From Azolla caroliniana (Eukaryota > Polypodiophyta), in contig JBHGNT010000001.1 in assembly GCA_043228905.1 (NCBI GenBank), positions 27,714,001 through 27,778,000 on the forward strand: a stretch of 64,000 nucleotides of DNA. Reading direction: 5' to 3'. A model generated the notes under the pieces. The model had not been told where the DNA came from, did not search any database, and saw nothing but the letters and a program-made list of their open reading frames with translations. A program made the position numbers and the translations under genes. Below, piece by piece: positions 42,003 through 55,900 of this stretch. Every line of letters begins with the position of its first letter. The first letter of the stretch is position 1.

Positions 42003-42420
42003 ACACATGGTCACTCATGCTCGTTCGTGTTCCAGCTCCAATTCTCGATGAGGACCACACATGATTGCTCACGTTCCAATTCTCGATGAGGACCCCATGG
42101 TCGCTAACTCTCATTCGTGTTCCAGGTCTTGGTGAGGTTCGCATGGTTGCTCACTCCCGTTTGTGTTCCCAATGAGGACCGCACATGGTCGCTCATGTCC
42201 GTTGGTGTTCCAGACTTCGATGAGGACCGCACATGGTTGCTCACGCTTGTCGGTGTTCCAGTCTCCAGTGAGGGCCACACATGGTCGCTCATGCTCGTCG
42301 ATGTTCTAGTATCCAGTGAGGACCGCATATGGTCACCCACCTAGTCTTCAACGAGGACCACACATGGCTGCTCACGTCCGTTTGTGTTCATGTCTCCGGT
42401 GAGGACAACACATCATGGGT
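42003..42420 (+). repeat. Minisatellite of about 50-60 bp units
   Basis: Roughly eight diverged units share CACATGGTCGCTCATGCTCG, GGTGTTCCAGT and GATGAGGACCGCACATGG. They lie in the interior of the non-coding LTR element, just before its 3' LTR. Units differ by substitutions and small deletions. Confidence 0.85.
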
Positions 42421-42470
42421 GCTCCACTTCCCGCTCACCCCTACACCATGCTTTCGAAAAGGCAGTCATA

Positions 42471-42480
42471 AAGGGGAGGA
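42471..42480 (+). other. Polypurine tract of the non-coding LTR element
   Basis: AAGGGGAGGA lies three bases before the right LTR (TGTCACG at 42484), giving the plus-strand orientation. Confidence 0.75.
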
Positions 42481-42483
42481 TAA

Positions 42484-42971
42484 TGTCACGACACAATGAC
42501 ATGAAATATATAGTTAGTGAGAATTGAACCTACAACCTTACATCAACAAGATGTCATGCTCAACCATTTTTATATGAGCATGCATTTATTATAATGGTTT
42601 AGTATTCTATAGTCTAGCATATAATATATTTCAGAATCAGAATATTCTAGTCGTTAGTATATTCTAGAAATATTGTACGATATATTCTACACGGGTATAT
42701 TCTAGAGATATTCAATCTCGAAACGTGCATAAATACTTGTAACATCCTTGGTCCCTTTTAAGGGATTCAACGCCAGTCATTGACACATCAATCTAGTATT
42801 CTTGTTTCATTCCATCTTGTCTCCTTCTTCATCTCTATCTTTATGCTCTCCATAGCTTCCTAAGTTCATAGTCTCATCACTCACAGCTTCTAGAGTTCTT
42901 AGCCTCGTCACTTCTAGTTCCAAGTTCGTCATCCATGCTCAGTCGTAGTCCGCAGTTGGTGTGTCCGTGAC
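42484..42971 (+). repeat. Right (3') LTR of the non-coding element
   Basis: 488 bp, from TGTCACGACACA to GTGTCCGTGACA, with inverted ends TGTCACG/CGTGACA. It matches 37854-38037 and 39339-39664. A TATA-like box (CATAAATACTTG) lies at about 42728-42739. Confidence 0.85.
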
Positions 42972-42993
42972 AATGGGTTATTATTAGGTCCCT

Positions 42994-43174
42994 CGTGTTA
43001 CGGGCATGACCATTTAATATCCCGTGGTAAGTTTTACCATAGTATTCGCTACACGTGTATAAAAGTAATCCTTCCCTTCTTTACACTCTTGTTTAACCCT
43101 CACACTTTATCCACGTGTATAGAATACTACGGTAAAACTTAACATGGGATATTATATGTTCATGCCCGTAACAC
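42994..43174. mobile_element. Hairpin MITE of 181 bp
   Basis: Two arms of about 70 bp are inverted copies of each other with about eight mismatches: GTGTTACGGGCATGA at 42994 and its reverse complement TCATGCCCGTAACAC ending at 43174. Only about 40 bp separates them. A CTC triplet flanks both ends (42991-42993 and 43175-43177), suggesting a 3-bp target duplication. No coding capacity. The superfamily is not assigned: the terminal bases are not CACTA and the duplication is not TA or TTA/TAA. Confidence 0.8.
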
Positions 43175-46100
43175 CTCGCCTCATCCAAATTTGTTCATCA
43201 CCACACCCCTTTGTCATCGTCATCAACCCAAACCCTAAAACCTATAACATTTTTATCCTCCTCGTGAAGTTTACTCTCAAAAAGCTAATCAAAACCAAAA
43301 TGAATATGATAGATGCTACAATAGTAAATCCTTGCTTTTCTCAACATTGAGTTGTTCTAGTATGAAGACGAATTGCATGTATTAATCACGTCACTAATGC
43401 CTAAGCATCTTTAGATTCTGAGATTTGGTGGCATCCCCATGCTTCATTGGCCCATGTACTATTCTAGATCCTTGAAAACCAATATTTAATAGGGAAAAAT
43501 CCAAACTTATTATATGATATGCCCATTGATTTAGTTTATTAACAAGTTGGCTTGCACTTATGCAAATTAGGGATAGAGAATAGAAAAAAGTCATTTCCAC
43601 ATAATTTTCTATTTGATCAAAATAAAAAATGGTTGTTTCTAAACCAAAAACATATGTTTTTTTACTTAACCCACAACTTCATTCATAAATGGTTGGCAGA
43701 TAAAATATTATGGCAACACTTGCTAGCAAGCTGGTGTAATGCTAATTAGCCTGTAGAATATAGAGACACATTGTCTGTTAGAGGATGCAAATCCCTGATC
43801 GAATGGAAAGATATTTGTGGCATCTTTTGTTGTGGAAATATGCATATCTTTGTATACTCAGCCCAAGATAGATATGTTTGTCCTACCTTTCACATTGTAT
43901 GTTATAGACATAACCTTAGGGACCATCTAAAGACTAATTTCAATGGTTTAAGGGCAATATAGGTGGGAAACCAGCTATCCTAGGACTTGAGACAAACCCC
44001 TAAAATACCATTCGGATCCCATACCACTTAATATTACTTGAAAGGAAATGAACTGATTTAAAACAACGGAGTTGTACCTCACCGATAGAGTCTCAACAAT
44101 GTCTCAAGATGTTGCAAATTTGCAATGAAGGGTTACTAGTTCTTTTGATATAGCCCAACCCCTTAGGCTCCCACATGTTCCCACATGTCATAGGTTCTTA
44201 TGGGTTTGTTCCAAGTTGTAGGATAATTGTTTTCCCAATTTAACCATTGAAATTAGCCGTTAGATTATTCCTTAAGGCTATGCCTATAACATTGTACTCT
44301 CAACACTCATACTGTGCATCCTAAACCTTCAGGAACAATCTTTTCCATGTGGAACATATCTTCTTCACCAAATATTTCCCATTGTACTTCTATGGTAGCG
44401 TATCATCCCCCTACATTAGGCAAAAGTTCTTGTTCTTCACCATCAACCTCTTCCATTTATCTTTGATGACCCTTTCTAAAAACTTTTGTTCTCTAAGAAG
44501 AACGTCATTTCTAGGACCCATTGATATGGATATGTACTTGTATTTATCCTAAACGCCATAATTCTAGATGGGATATTTCTCATCAGGGAAATCGTCCAAG
44601 ACACAAATTCCTACCTCATGGGTTTGTAATTGGGACAAATAATATGCCACTACTTGAAGGGCTTCAAGCATATTGAATATTGCAAAAATGAACTCCTAGA
44701 GAATTAGCATCCATTAGTTCACTTCCTTGTTAGTGCAAGTTGGGTTATGACATATAAAAAGGAAATTTGGTTCAAATTGAAGTAGAATGGTTTCTTAACA
44801 AATAATGTAAAATTTTATTTACATTGTAGATCATGCCAAATGTTTCTCAACCAATCATTGAATATTTCCTTTCTTCCTTCTTGTACAACTTCCTACTTGT
44901 ATAGTACATTGTTCTATACCCCTTTGGGCCCTAGAGTAGCATTAGTAATGTCAAATGTGTCAACAAATACATGAAATTCTTTATTCTAATATAACGGTTG
45001 CATTACTAATGTTTGTGGCAACACCACCTTATAATGTTTACAATGTTGTTTCTTGCTTCTGCATTACATTAAACAATGTCTGATTTATTATTCTTGGTAG
45101 TAATGTCCCTAGATCCTTAGAATATTGTAACATTCTATTGTACTACAAAATTGGTATTGAGGAACTTGGAAGAAAGTTCCTTGGCATTGGTTATTATAAT
45201 TAGCACTTCTAGGATTGCTTTCACCTTTCTAAGGTTCATCACAATTCCCTCTTTCTTGATGGAATCTCCTTTAGTATTCTACATGATACAATCAGTTTAC
45301 ATTTTGTTGGATTTAATCTCAAGACATAGTGCCAATTATTCTAGATCTTCCAAGTTCGTTAACTTGAAAATAATGATATTGTCTTGGAATACTTGCATAA
45401 GTTTTTATATATATGGTTAGAAAACTTCAACGACTATCTTGAGACATTTATATTCAAGATAACAATCTAAGTCATTGAGCCATTATCAACTTTGATAATC
45501 CCAAACCATTGTCCCCTTTATAAGAATGATATCTTGGTTGACAACGTTAAGGATTATTGTGCACCAACCTCTATCATTGCCAAGGCACTAATGGATGGTA
45601 AAGTCACTCCATTAAAGTTTTGTCGTAAAGACACTTATAATGTTCATGTCTACATTTAATGCATACTTTATGTTAGCCATGGATGGAAAGATCTAATTTA
45701 AGAGGTATATTCAATTTTTTAGATGTGGTCCTAAATTTGAGACTTATAAGTATACACAACAAGTTTGTTTTACGCTCAGACATCTAAGAATGATTCTTTA
45801 TTAATTCTACTATATGTTTTTTGTAGAATATATTATTAATCAATTATACTACATTAACACACATAAATTTGTTCATTTCAGACTACAATTGTATATATAG
45901 TTATATTTGTCCAAATAAAAGTCTTTCATTCAAGGACCAAGTCACATTATTAGGTACAGGAATAAGCAAACAAAATATTAGTTTGATGTAGCCCCGTGAT
46001 AATCAGCCCCACAATGAGAAACCCATGTCATTTTAATTGAATAGAAAGAATAAGATAAAGTGCCTTAATTTCCATAAGCACATCAACATGGCAAGAAATG

Positions 46101-46500
46101 AAAATCAACGAATTTTAAAAAAGAAAAAGAAAAGAGAGGAGCCAAGATTGGTCACTTTGACCCATCTCAAAACATGATTAAATGCTAAACCTTGATTGTG
46201 GTTGAAATGCTTTGATTGGAGCCTCCAATGCTTCCCAATGAAGACTATTATTTGTTTGCGGAGAGGGGAAATAGAGCAAAGTAAGAGGAGAATATTACTT
46301 TTTCATGAAGCATTCCCATGTCCACTCTTCGAGTGGAGTTTCCTTCCATATTCAAATGAACGGGATTTTTTAAGTTGCCTTGACAATTGCATAGTGCATA
46401 CGATTGTTTTCTTTATTTGCAATGGTTGTGCATATGATGAATGTTGACATAATGGCCAAGTATAGAGACCATCCTAGTGATGGAACACAATATTGTGCAT

Positions 46501-46680
46501 GTTCAACCATATGATAACCACTCCCACAAGTAAGGTATTCTAATTCATTATGGTCAATCCATCCTCATCACAACATCTTTTGATTATCATGTTCAACCAT
46601 ATGATAACCACTCCCACAAGTAAGGTATTCTAATTCATTTTGGTCAACCCATCCTCATCACAACATCTTGTGATTATCAA
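46501..46680. repeat. 90-bp tandem duplication
   Basis: Two 90-bp units begin GTTCAACCATATGATAACCA at 46501 and 46591 with only a few substitutions. Confidence 0.92.
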
Positions 46681-49600
46681 GTGCATACTATCTACCATCA
46701 TGAGCACATGAGGTCTTTATTGATAAGGTGTTTGGCCATATAGTCTTGTCATAATTATAATCTTCATCTACAACAGGAGCCTACAATAATAAGCCTACCT
46801 CAAAGTTTATAGTCATCAAATGGACATCCATGAGGGGGTTACTCTCTTCTGATAGATTTTCGAAGTGTAGACATTCACTCCATAGGTTTTAGTGTCCTTA
46901 CACATTTTGAGGATGTTCTTGCCAAATTAGTTCGTTACAAGACCGTTGACCCCAAAGAACGATCTCCCTAATCAACATTGGTACTCTACATTGTTTGTAG
47001 AGCATGTGACAACAAATGCAAAATCATATTGAACTCTGTATAACCTATGTATGGAGGAGGGTATGAAACCATTTCCTTGCCTAGATGTTTGAGTGTAAGC
47101 AATTGCTACATGAGTTATTCTAGAAATGGGCTCATATGCCCAAACAATCCATTTGAATCTATCCATGTGATCATGGGTATCCCCTTGTCCTAGATACTTG
47201 GGTACCATATTATGAATAGGTATTAATTTACCATGATCATCAATGAAATATGAGTGTCCTTATGTGGCCCACGGACAATAGGGACAACGTGGTCTACTAC
47301 AAAGAGGTATAGAAGTTGTGTTGGAGAAATGGATATAACATCTGGTTCCGTTAGACTCACATCATGGCCGATTTGATGTGTATATACAATAGCCAAATAT
47401 ATTTGTATACCATACCTCCAAGATTACTATGTAGTATTCTCTACTCCTCCCAAACTATAAATGATCATGGAATGTAGCCAATACCACCAATAATCGTAGC
47501 AACAAAAGCCAACAACAAAGTTAGCACACATCATTTCCCAAAATGATGGGAACAATGTGGAAGTTTTCCTTCTATATATGAGTGATGAGTTTTGTTTGTA
47601 GTTTCATGATATTCATTAAGTTTGGTTGCTCAATGTTTAATAACTCATTATGGCTAATAAAAATTAAGAGGGGTATATCTATGAAGATCTCCCCATTTAG
47701 TTGATTTAAATAATGAAATCAAACATTGGATGTACCACAAAGTTTGGTAAGTTTTTGTATTTTTGGAACCTAATTTTCTTATATATGGTCACGTGACATA
47801 TAAAGTAACATGGTTGTAAAAATATCAAATAGCTAGTTTCAATACTGTCTTGTAGATGGTATGAACAAAATGCCTCTAGAACTCAAATTACAAGGCTATC
47901 ATATATACACATGAAGCGAAAAGGCTTTAAAAAACAAAATATTTTACAATAATTGAAATCCACTTCAACATGTGAGACTGTCTATATTAAATGCTAATAT
48001 GGTTGCATTATAGATAACTCCAAATCATGTGAACCTTTTATCAGCCAATTATCCTTTTTTAAGATATTAATTATTTTGTTTTTTTAATAGTCAAAAGAAA
48101 TAATGTCTTTTTCTAACATCAAAATAATATATAAGCAAAAGTCATGAGTCACTATAGAGACAGTGTGAAGAATAACATATGTCAAATTCGAGAATTGAGA
48201 GTTTTGGAAACTTGTTGATTTGACAAAAACTTGAAATATCATGGCTCGAAGTATTTCCTTCTCTTTTTGCTATCTCTATTAAAAGCGTAACAATGTCCTT
48301 GCTTCAATTTAGAACATCTAAATATTCGTTGTAGAATTTTAAGGTTCACGAATCATTCTTTCAAATCATTCTTGTTGGTATTTCCTTTACAATAATTCCT
48401 AGAATATAATATATATATTCTTACTTTCCTCATTGATATTAGGTGGCTTCCCCACCACCGATTCATCATTATTTTTTGTGGAAAGTTGTCTTTGACAAGT
48501 TATAATTTCAAACATATAAGTATACACATTGACCTATACATTCATAAACACTTCACAATTCACACACACCCATATATACATGGGCCCATTAAATTTAGGT
48601 AGTCACTACAGTCTTCAATTCATAATAATGAGTTTTGGAGTTTGATACCCACCAAGCGTAAAGTGGAGTTGACCACATGTTCGTGTGTAACCTCAGAAAG
48701 GAGTAGTGTCATAGATTGATGGGCTATGTTATAACTCTACATAGGATGAACATCTTGTCCTACTTAGAATTATATTAAAAGAAGTCGCCAATACCAATTA
48801 TCCATGAACCTACTTAGTTGTCAATTAGAGACTAAGCTTACATTAAATGAATCCTAGAGATGCCACAACCCACTAATAAAGTAGCTCTAAGGGTTTAGTT
48901 TGGTATCCGTTAGACAATTCACCTCCAATGCTATGGTCTAGGGTTACACTAAACACTATTGCAAACATTAGGATTTATGATTGTTTATGATGGTGACAAA
49001 GTTGTTGCTATACTTGATGTTGTGAGACGACATTGTGTTGAACATCGATGTCGAGCCCCATGTTCACTAACCAAAACTAGATTTAGTCCGAGCCTAGGTT
49101 CCAAAGTAGACATTATTATTATTTGAACCTCGCCCCTCTCATTCCCCCCCTTCTCCCCTAGCCCCCTTTCCATTCACTTAAACACGGAGACATGGACACA
49201 AAAATATGGGGGGATCCTTTATGCTCTTAATAAAAATAAACATATTGTGGTGTGCATGTGTTTATGTGCATTTCACAATACTTTCACCACTTATTGGCTT
49301 ATTTATTTTTTCTCCCCTTTTCAAGTTGTTAGAGTGATTCCCTAATGTATTCTTATGCATCCCTCACATCAACATCGTCTTTCATCCCTCTTCACATGAT
49401 TTCCATCGCTTAAAAAGAATTGTAAGACATGTTCTCCATGAGATTTAAAGTAACAAAGGAACCATGTTGCCATGGTCATCATGAACGGAAAATCCAGAAA
49501 ACTCATTCTCCCTCAATCAAGAACTTCTAAGGTTACTTGTCGACCATTTAACGAGAGGCACGATTTGAACCTAAACTTCCAAGTGATCCACGATCTACCA

Positions 49601-52600
49601 TGAAACCAATCTTGAATTTGTCCAAACGAGACTTTTGGAATTAATTGAGATATACATGTTTTGTACTTAGAATTTATCTATTTAATTTACACGCCCCATA
49701 TTTCTTATATAGCAATTATATATTTAACTACGATAATATATTTCTTAATTAACTTAACGATTAGATGTGTGTTAATTTTTTCGTTTACATTAAGATGTCC
49801 TCAAGGCTTCCACGTACATGGATTGGTGATGTAAGTGCTTTTATGCGTTGAAGTAATACGTGGTCTTTATAATTGGAGATTGACATATTGGGATCCCTTA
49901 GTTAGCCCAACATGAGGAAGGCGACCTCTCGAGACTCGACAGTGAAACTTGGAAGTGTAAAACTCCAAGAGATGAGAAAAGTAATGTTAAACTTTGAGGG
50001 TACCACTGTGACACTCGTATCTCCTTTATTTGATGTTACCAATTTGTCAAGATTGTCAAGGCGTGTTCCCATGGTCTCTTCAATCCTAAGCTCTTCAAAT
50101 AGTTCTTGCTCACAAACTTTGGAACATGGGGTTTGAATCGCACCTACCACTCGATACATGAATAGTAATCCAAATTCCCAATGGAAGCAAAATGGTTTTT
50201 CCACAATTACTAGGTGTGAGCATACCAAGTAGTTCCTCTATTGCGTAGAATCAAACTAAGAACATGTATTGCAATGTTTCTTGACTGAAGTAAGTCTATA
50301 CATATATTATAACTTAAATCTTGTGATGGTTGTAAGTCTCATGGATTGCAATAAGATTTCTTGGAGAAGGGATCAAATTTATACAATATTTTATAGTATT
50401 TGAACCTTTTCACATAGGGCAAGGAGAGATTTGGATGAGAAATAGTTAGAGAGGATATCCTTGATTTGGCATGGTGAGTCTAAATTCAACACCAATGTCA
50501 CCTTGGTCATCTTCAAGTTCCCATGCTCATAATTTTCTACTCCATATATTCCATTTGTCATCTAAGCCTGAGCGTGTGAATTCCAAAATCAACAAACTGG
50601 ACAATGAGGCCTCTTCATTAACAATAGAGTTCTCTCTTTTCTAACATTAACTATTGCCTTTCACTTTGGAGCATGCATTTTATCTTATCCTTGCATGGGT
50701 GTTTTGTTTCCGTTCAATATATGCCAACATTTTCACATTTACTGCATGCCTGCTTGTCGTCACAAAGGCATTGTACCTCATCCTTTTCCCTTTGTTGCCA
50801 TTAGTGGGGTTTGTACCCTTGTCCCTTTGTTATTAGTATCTAGCTCTTACCACCTTTTCTTCCTCTCGCTTTTCTTTCAAGTGAACTCTTTGATCAGAAT
50901 CCCTATCCATTCTAAAACTTCACGTTTCTCTTTGCAGAAAGGACATCTTGATAATTAGGTTGACAAAATCCGAAGCATCTATCAAGTAAACTCCAAGAAA
51001 GCATGTGGACTAGTGTCAGGAGCATTGAGTAACTTGGCCAAGCATGAGGCATCGGTATACGTGATTTTATATATTGGAATGAAAAGTTAATGTGAATGTA
51101 CATGGAAGTGCAATTGAGCATGTCATGAGTGTGGAGATTAGCGTATCATTCTAGTATCAAAACCAAACACAAATTTATGCCATATGTACAACAAAATGAC
51201 CATTTTTCTTCGCATCAAACATGGAATGAAAATTCCAACGTGTTTTAATAGGAATATAATATACATGGTCTAAAGACTCAAGGGATTGTCTCAAGTGTTC
51301 AATATTGACCATGTTTGATGTCAATATGTGAGAACAATTTAAGAACCTCCATTGGGAAACTGCTAGATTGATTTTATTTTCCTCCTTAGAGATCAACGTA
51401 AAACCTTTTCATATTGTGTGTGTGGATTTGGTAAATGTTGTAGTTGAGAGTGCATACAATGATTGAAAGAGAACGTATACAATATACAAGGATACTTACA
51501 AGGTTAGGGATGAAAATGTGGGGAGCGCAAACTCGAAGATGATCAAATTAGGTGGAATAGTATACAAGCACTTGTATCATCAAAATGTCAACATAGTAAC
51601 CCCATGTAAGCTCCTTCCAAGCCATGCTTCTTACATTCATGCATTTTGTGTATGATCATAGGGAACCTTAAGCCCAAGGTATTTGGAGCTTTCTATGGTT
51701 TCATTATATTACATGATGCATGGTCAATCCTTGTTGAGAGTTTTCACACGCATAATAGTTTCTTTCAACCATTGATAATCAATCAACTTATTATGAATTA
51801 AAAAGTTTTGTGTATTTTCTACAACACGGTGGCTTATTTGTTTTTAACAATTTCTTCTAGATAAGTACAGTGCACATTTGAAAGGCGTACATCATGTACA
51901 TTAAAGGTTTAGTTTAGTAATTAGCAATATGTTGGTGTTGGAAAAGAAGCACCGTGTATGTCCAAAACTAGTTGCAAGCTTCTTAATGAAGAACATAAGT
52001 TCAACAAGCCCAATATTTATAACTCACCAACAATTAAGACCCAAGGGATAGAATCCATTGGAGCAAGACATCTCAATAGAAAATGTGTATATAATCTAAC
52101 ATATTGGTTGAGAATCGAGATCATTACATGATTGTTCTCCTTCAATTCCATGTAATGACTTCACGAATTTATCAGTGCTTATGTTCTCTTTCTCTTCTTA
52201 TGCTTCATAAAATTTCCTTAGGGCAAGACAATCATGTGGAGGTTCAATCTTTGAATTATGAGTCACTTGAAACTATAAGGTTCTCACAATATTCGAGATA
52301 AGCATGTACAACAAGAGTCAACAAATGAAAGTAGCATGTCCTCACGCTTTCTAGGTTTTTTGTGGCTAAGGTAATTTTGTGAAGCTTTTTGATGACTTGT
52401 TGGGTATGATATTTGATTGAGCAACTTTTGGCACGATCCATGAGGTTTCTCCACATCATCTACAATAAGTATGAAAAAACAAGGCTAAAGTTCAAGAAAT
52501 GTCCTAAACCAAATTCACCGAACTTGTCTAAATGCAATTGGGTTTTTCATGGAGGAGAGCGTAAGGTTACATGGTGGGTGGAAGGATGATGTGAATGAGG

Positions 52601-52940
52601 AAATACCTTTAGATTTTTCCTTGTTCCAAAATCGTTCATTTTATTCACTTCTTTTTCTCCTTCTTTTTGCCCCTCGGATCTCCTACATATCCATCCATCC
52701 CACGACTCACTTAGAACAAAATAAAGAGTTTAATGAGCATTAAATAAAAGGAAAAAGAAAAAGCAAATTTTCATTAATGATTTATCCTTTGGGGTTGTGA
52801 GTTTTCATACCGCCAATCAATCATGTCTACGTAAATAAATTATTCCTTTTTTTGACCCTAACTTCCTTATTGTGTAGAAAATGTGTAGGAACTAAATAGC
52901 CAAGACTATACTTATTCAATTTTTAGAGGCTCCTTTAGAT

Positions 52941-52978
<38 letters not shown>
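52941..52978. repeat. (CT)n microsatellite
   Basis: CT dinucleotide run of about 38 bp followed by a short CA-rich stretch and a run of C. Confidence 0.9.
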
Positions 52979-52980
<2 letters not shown>

Positions 52981-55900
52981 GCACATGCACACACACCCCC
53001 CCCTAATCTCTAACCTGTTAGTTGTCTCCATGTCTAGTTTAAGTGTTCACAATGTTGCACACAACTTGCACACGAGATAGTTTGGGTCCTTGGGAACTTC
53101 TAGATTTTACTTGTAAGAGAATTTGGGAGTATCGACTATTTAGATATCACATCAACCATATAATCCACTTATCCCTCAAGAACACTCATATAGATAATAG
53201 GTTCATTCATGTTATCTATTCCGTCACCCTCGATGATCTCACTTCGGCATCTTCTAGATTTTCCTTAGACCATTTTTCAAAGCACCGTATTGCCACTAAA
53301 GGCATTTTGCATATTAATGTATTTTTGTGGGCTTTGAGCCCTTGACCTTATACTCGAGTTTTCATCGATTACCATAATTTATTATTGAATGAATACAAAC
53401 ATGCACATACCTGTGGGTCTTTGATTGTAAAGATGTTAATTTGATAACTACTCATGGATTCTAGGGAGGGTTCAACATGGTAATATTTTTTCACCCTTGG
53501 TAATCCTTGATCCAAAGGAATAAAGGGATATTAGGCAACTTGCCGTAAATTTTATATTTCCTATTACAATGGGATAATGCTTTTATCCAAAGGAAAACTA
53601 AAGAAATGACCCTCCTTGAAGAAGTTGCCATCGGTATTGGGCCTATGGTAATTTAGTGCAATATATCCCAACATTAGGAAGAAAAAAGTCCTCTTCCCGG
53701 AATATCATACCTTTTACATTGTATATTTGCATGATAGTAATATTGTAAAATGTCATCACATTTTGTTTTTACGTCATGCATTGTCTGTATGAATCCAATA
53801 TAGTTGAGTACTAACTTTTCACTTGGAAGGGTGTAAGTTTGTGCCTCCTTAGGAATTGGCTCGTCCACATCATAATAAGTCCATGACATATTTCAACAAC
53901 CTCAAATTTAAAAGACATGCTTCGATATATTCATGTTTAACACTTGACAAAGCTCCATTATTCACAAAGAAGTCTAAAAGTACACTTTATCACATCATAA
54001 ACTTCAATGAAAATGTTATTTATTATACATGCTAAAGGTTATTTCTCAACACCTCTCTAAATACATATTACATTCGGCTACGTGATATGTACATACAAGC
54101 AAGTTCGCACATACATAATGACCAAAAGTAATGCATGAAAGTTTTGCTCTATTGTGTTAGGTGGGCTCTTGTGATTTCAAGCTTCAAACAATATAATGTA
54201 CTCATAGTTTTACCATTTAAACTTGAATTGTTATGAGATTTAAAGAAAACTTAGGAATGTCAATATTTTTCAATCTTTTCAACTTCTAGGTTGGAATGAA
54301 TTGCAACTAATGCCATGGTTAAAACATTACTCTACTTGTAAAACTGGGTAATAATGTCCATTAAGTTTGTTTATGTTTCTTTTTCTTCAAAGATTTAGTT
54401 TGTTTATGTTTCCATCCAACTCCTACATTAATTAGAGAAAGTTACTAGTAGTAACCTAAGAATGTTAGTAGTGGCTAGAACCTAAGTTGATAAATGGTAG
54501 GTAGAATGACATTGTTGTGGGTTGTGTATGTCCAACTCATGGAAAGAACTTCATAGGACATTAGTTGGATACTATCTTATGTTTTTATGTAACAATGAAC
54601 TCATTAGAGATCTTCTAAAAAGTCTCACTCGTTTGTTACATCGTTAAAAACATGAATGAGTTCCATAACTGACTTGAACACAACAAAGGAGTGGATTGGC
54701 TTACATATTAATTTAATCAATTCCAGCAATCACTATCTCCAACATGGTTCTTCTCTGCATGTGTGTGTGTGGGGAGGGGAGGGGTGACACTCTGTGAAAA
54801 CATAATTCTAACACTTCGTGTATTGTTCTATTCTAACGAAACTTTATGGTATTGATTTCTACGCATAAGGACCTCTTGTCATGCTAAAGCTATGAAATCA
54901 TGCATGGAAAACTTTTGTTGCGGATTGTACAATTCCACCCAAACAAAGAAGAAGAATTTTGGTTTATAATTTCTCATATTCTAGACTCCATATGATACAT
55001 CATGTCATTTTGAGCAACCACTAAAAGAGATTCCACCATATTGTAACACACACTATAGAACAGACTATTCAGCAATCTATACAACTAGTTGCATGGATAT
55101 CTAATTTTTAATCAAGTTATTATAGGAGTTATGATGCATACATTTTGATTATATATGTATCCTTGAAAGATTGATTGAGGTTTTTCATTAATTACTACTT
55201 TTGTATATGTTTCTCTGATGAGATTGTAGAAAACATTCATTATTGCTTAGTAACTTGAAAGTGTGACAAAGACATATTACATTGATAAAAGTTCTATGAT
55301 GAGTTTCAAATTCCATAAATGTTTAATTATGTGGCTATGTGAGAATGTTAGAACTTAGGGTTACCCATAACATGTTACAACTTTGCCTCAAGGTAATGCT
55401 ATTGTTATTCACCAATTTTCCAAGCCATAATTTAATGAGGAAATATGGTATTTTCTTTATTTTCGTGTTCAATTCACCAAGGCAACAAAGCAAACACCTT
55501 AAGTGGATTATTTGCTATATTTGCTACAAATTATGCTCTTACAAAAGATTGTGGACTTAGAGGCATGACCACTAAACTCTACTAAACATTTTGAGAGAAA
55601 AATGAATACACCACATATGAGGTCACAATGTGAAAGAGGTACATAGTATATATAATGTAAGAGACATTGAGAATCCCCACATACTAACAATCTATTCTAA
55701 AAGACGCATAATGTTATGGTTCAAAAATTAACGTTTGATTATGATTTAAACGTGACCTTTCTTTGCAACCTTGAGGTAGTAGGTTCAATCTCAAGCATTT
55801 AGTATTCATTCTATAAATATGATTTGCTTTGTTTGAGATAATACACACTAGAAGAGAGAAAAAAGAGAGAGTCTATCAACAATAGGGATTAATTTACCAA

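Larger units (their letters stand above)
37854..42971 (+). mobile_element. Non-coding LTR element carrying nested gypsy pieces
   Basis: Two LTRs starting TGTCACGACACA and ending with CGTGACA or its diverged form CGTGGCA bound this element. It is flanked by the 5-bp duplication ATGGG (37849-37853 and 42972-42976). A polypurine tract (AAGGGGAGGA) precedes the right LTR, so the element is on the plus strand. No coding sequence of its own was recognised, so it looks non-autonomous. It has been hit at least twice: a 1.3-kb gypsy derivative sits in the left LTR, and a minus-strand gypsy relic with its own primer site lies in the interior. Confidence 0.82.

Noticed and set aside
38735-42420. Regularly spaced repeats that might suggest a CRISPR array
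   Set aside because: Units are diverged, adjacent tandem repeats without unique spacers, and lie inside plant retrotransposons.
44300-47300. Possible very old retroelement between 44.3 and 47.3 kb
   Set aside because: A few phrases looked pol-like on first reading, but no domain motif could be read in any frame.
49902-50228. A 108-codon minus-strand open frame
   Set aside because: No recognisable domain, no related copy in the window, and no splice or promoter context. Length alone is weak support in AT-rich DNA.
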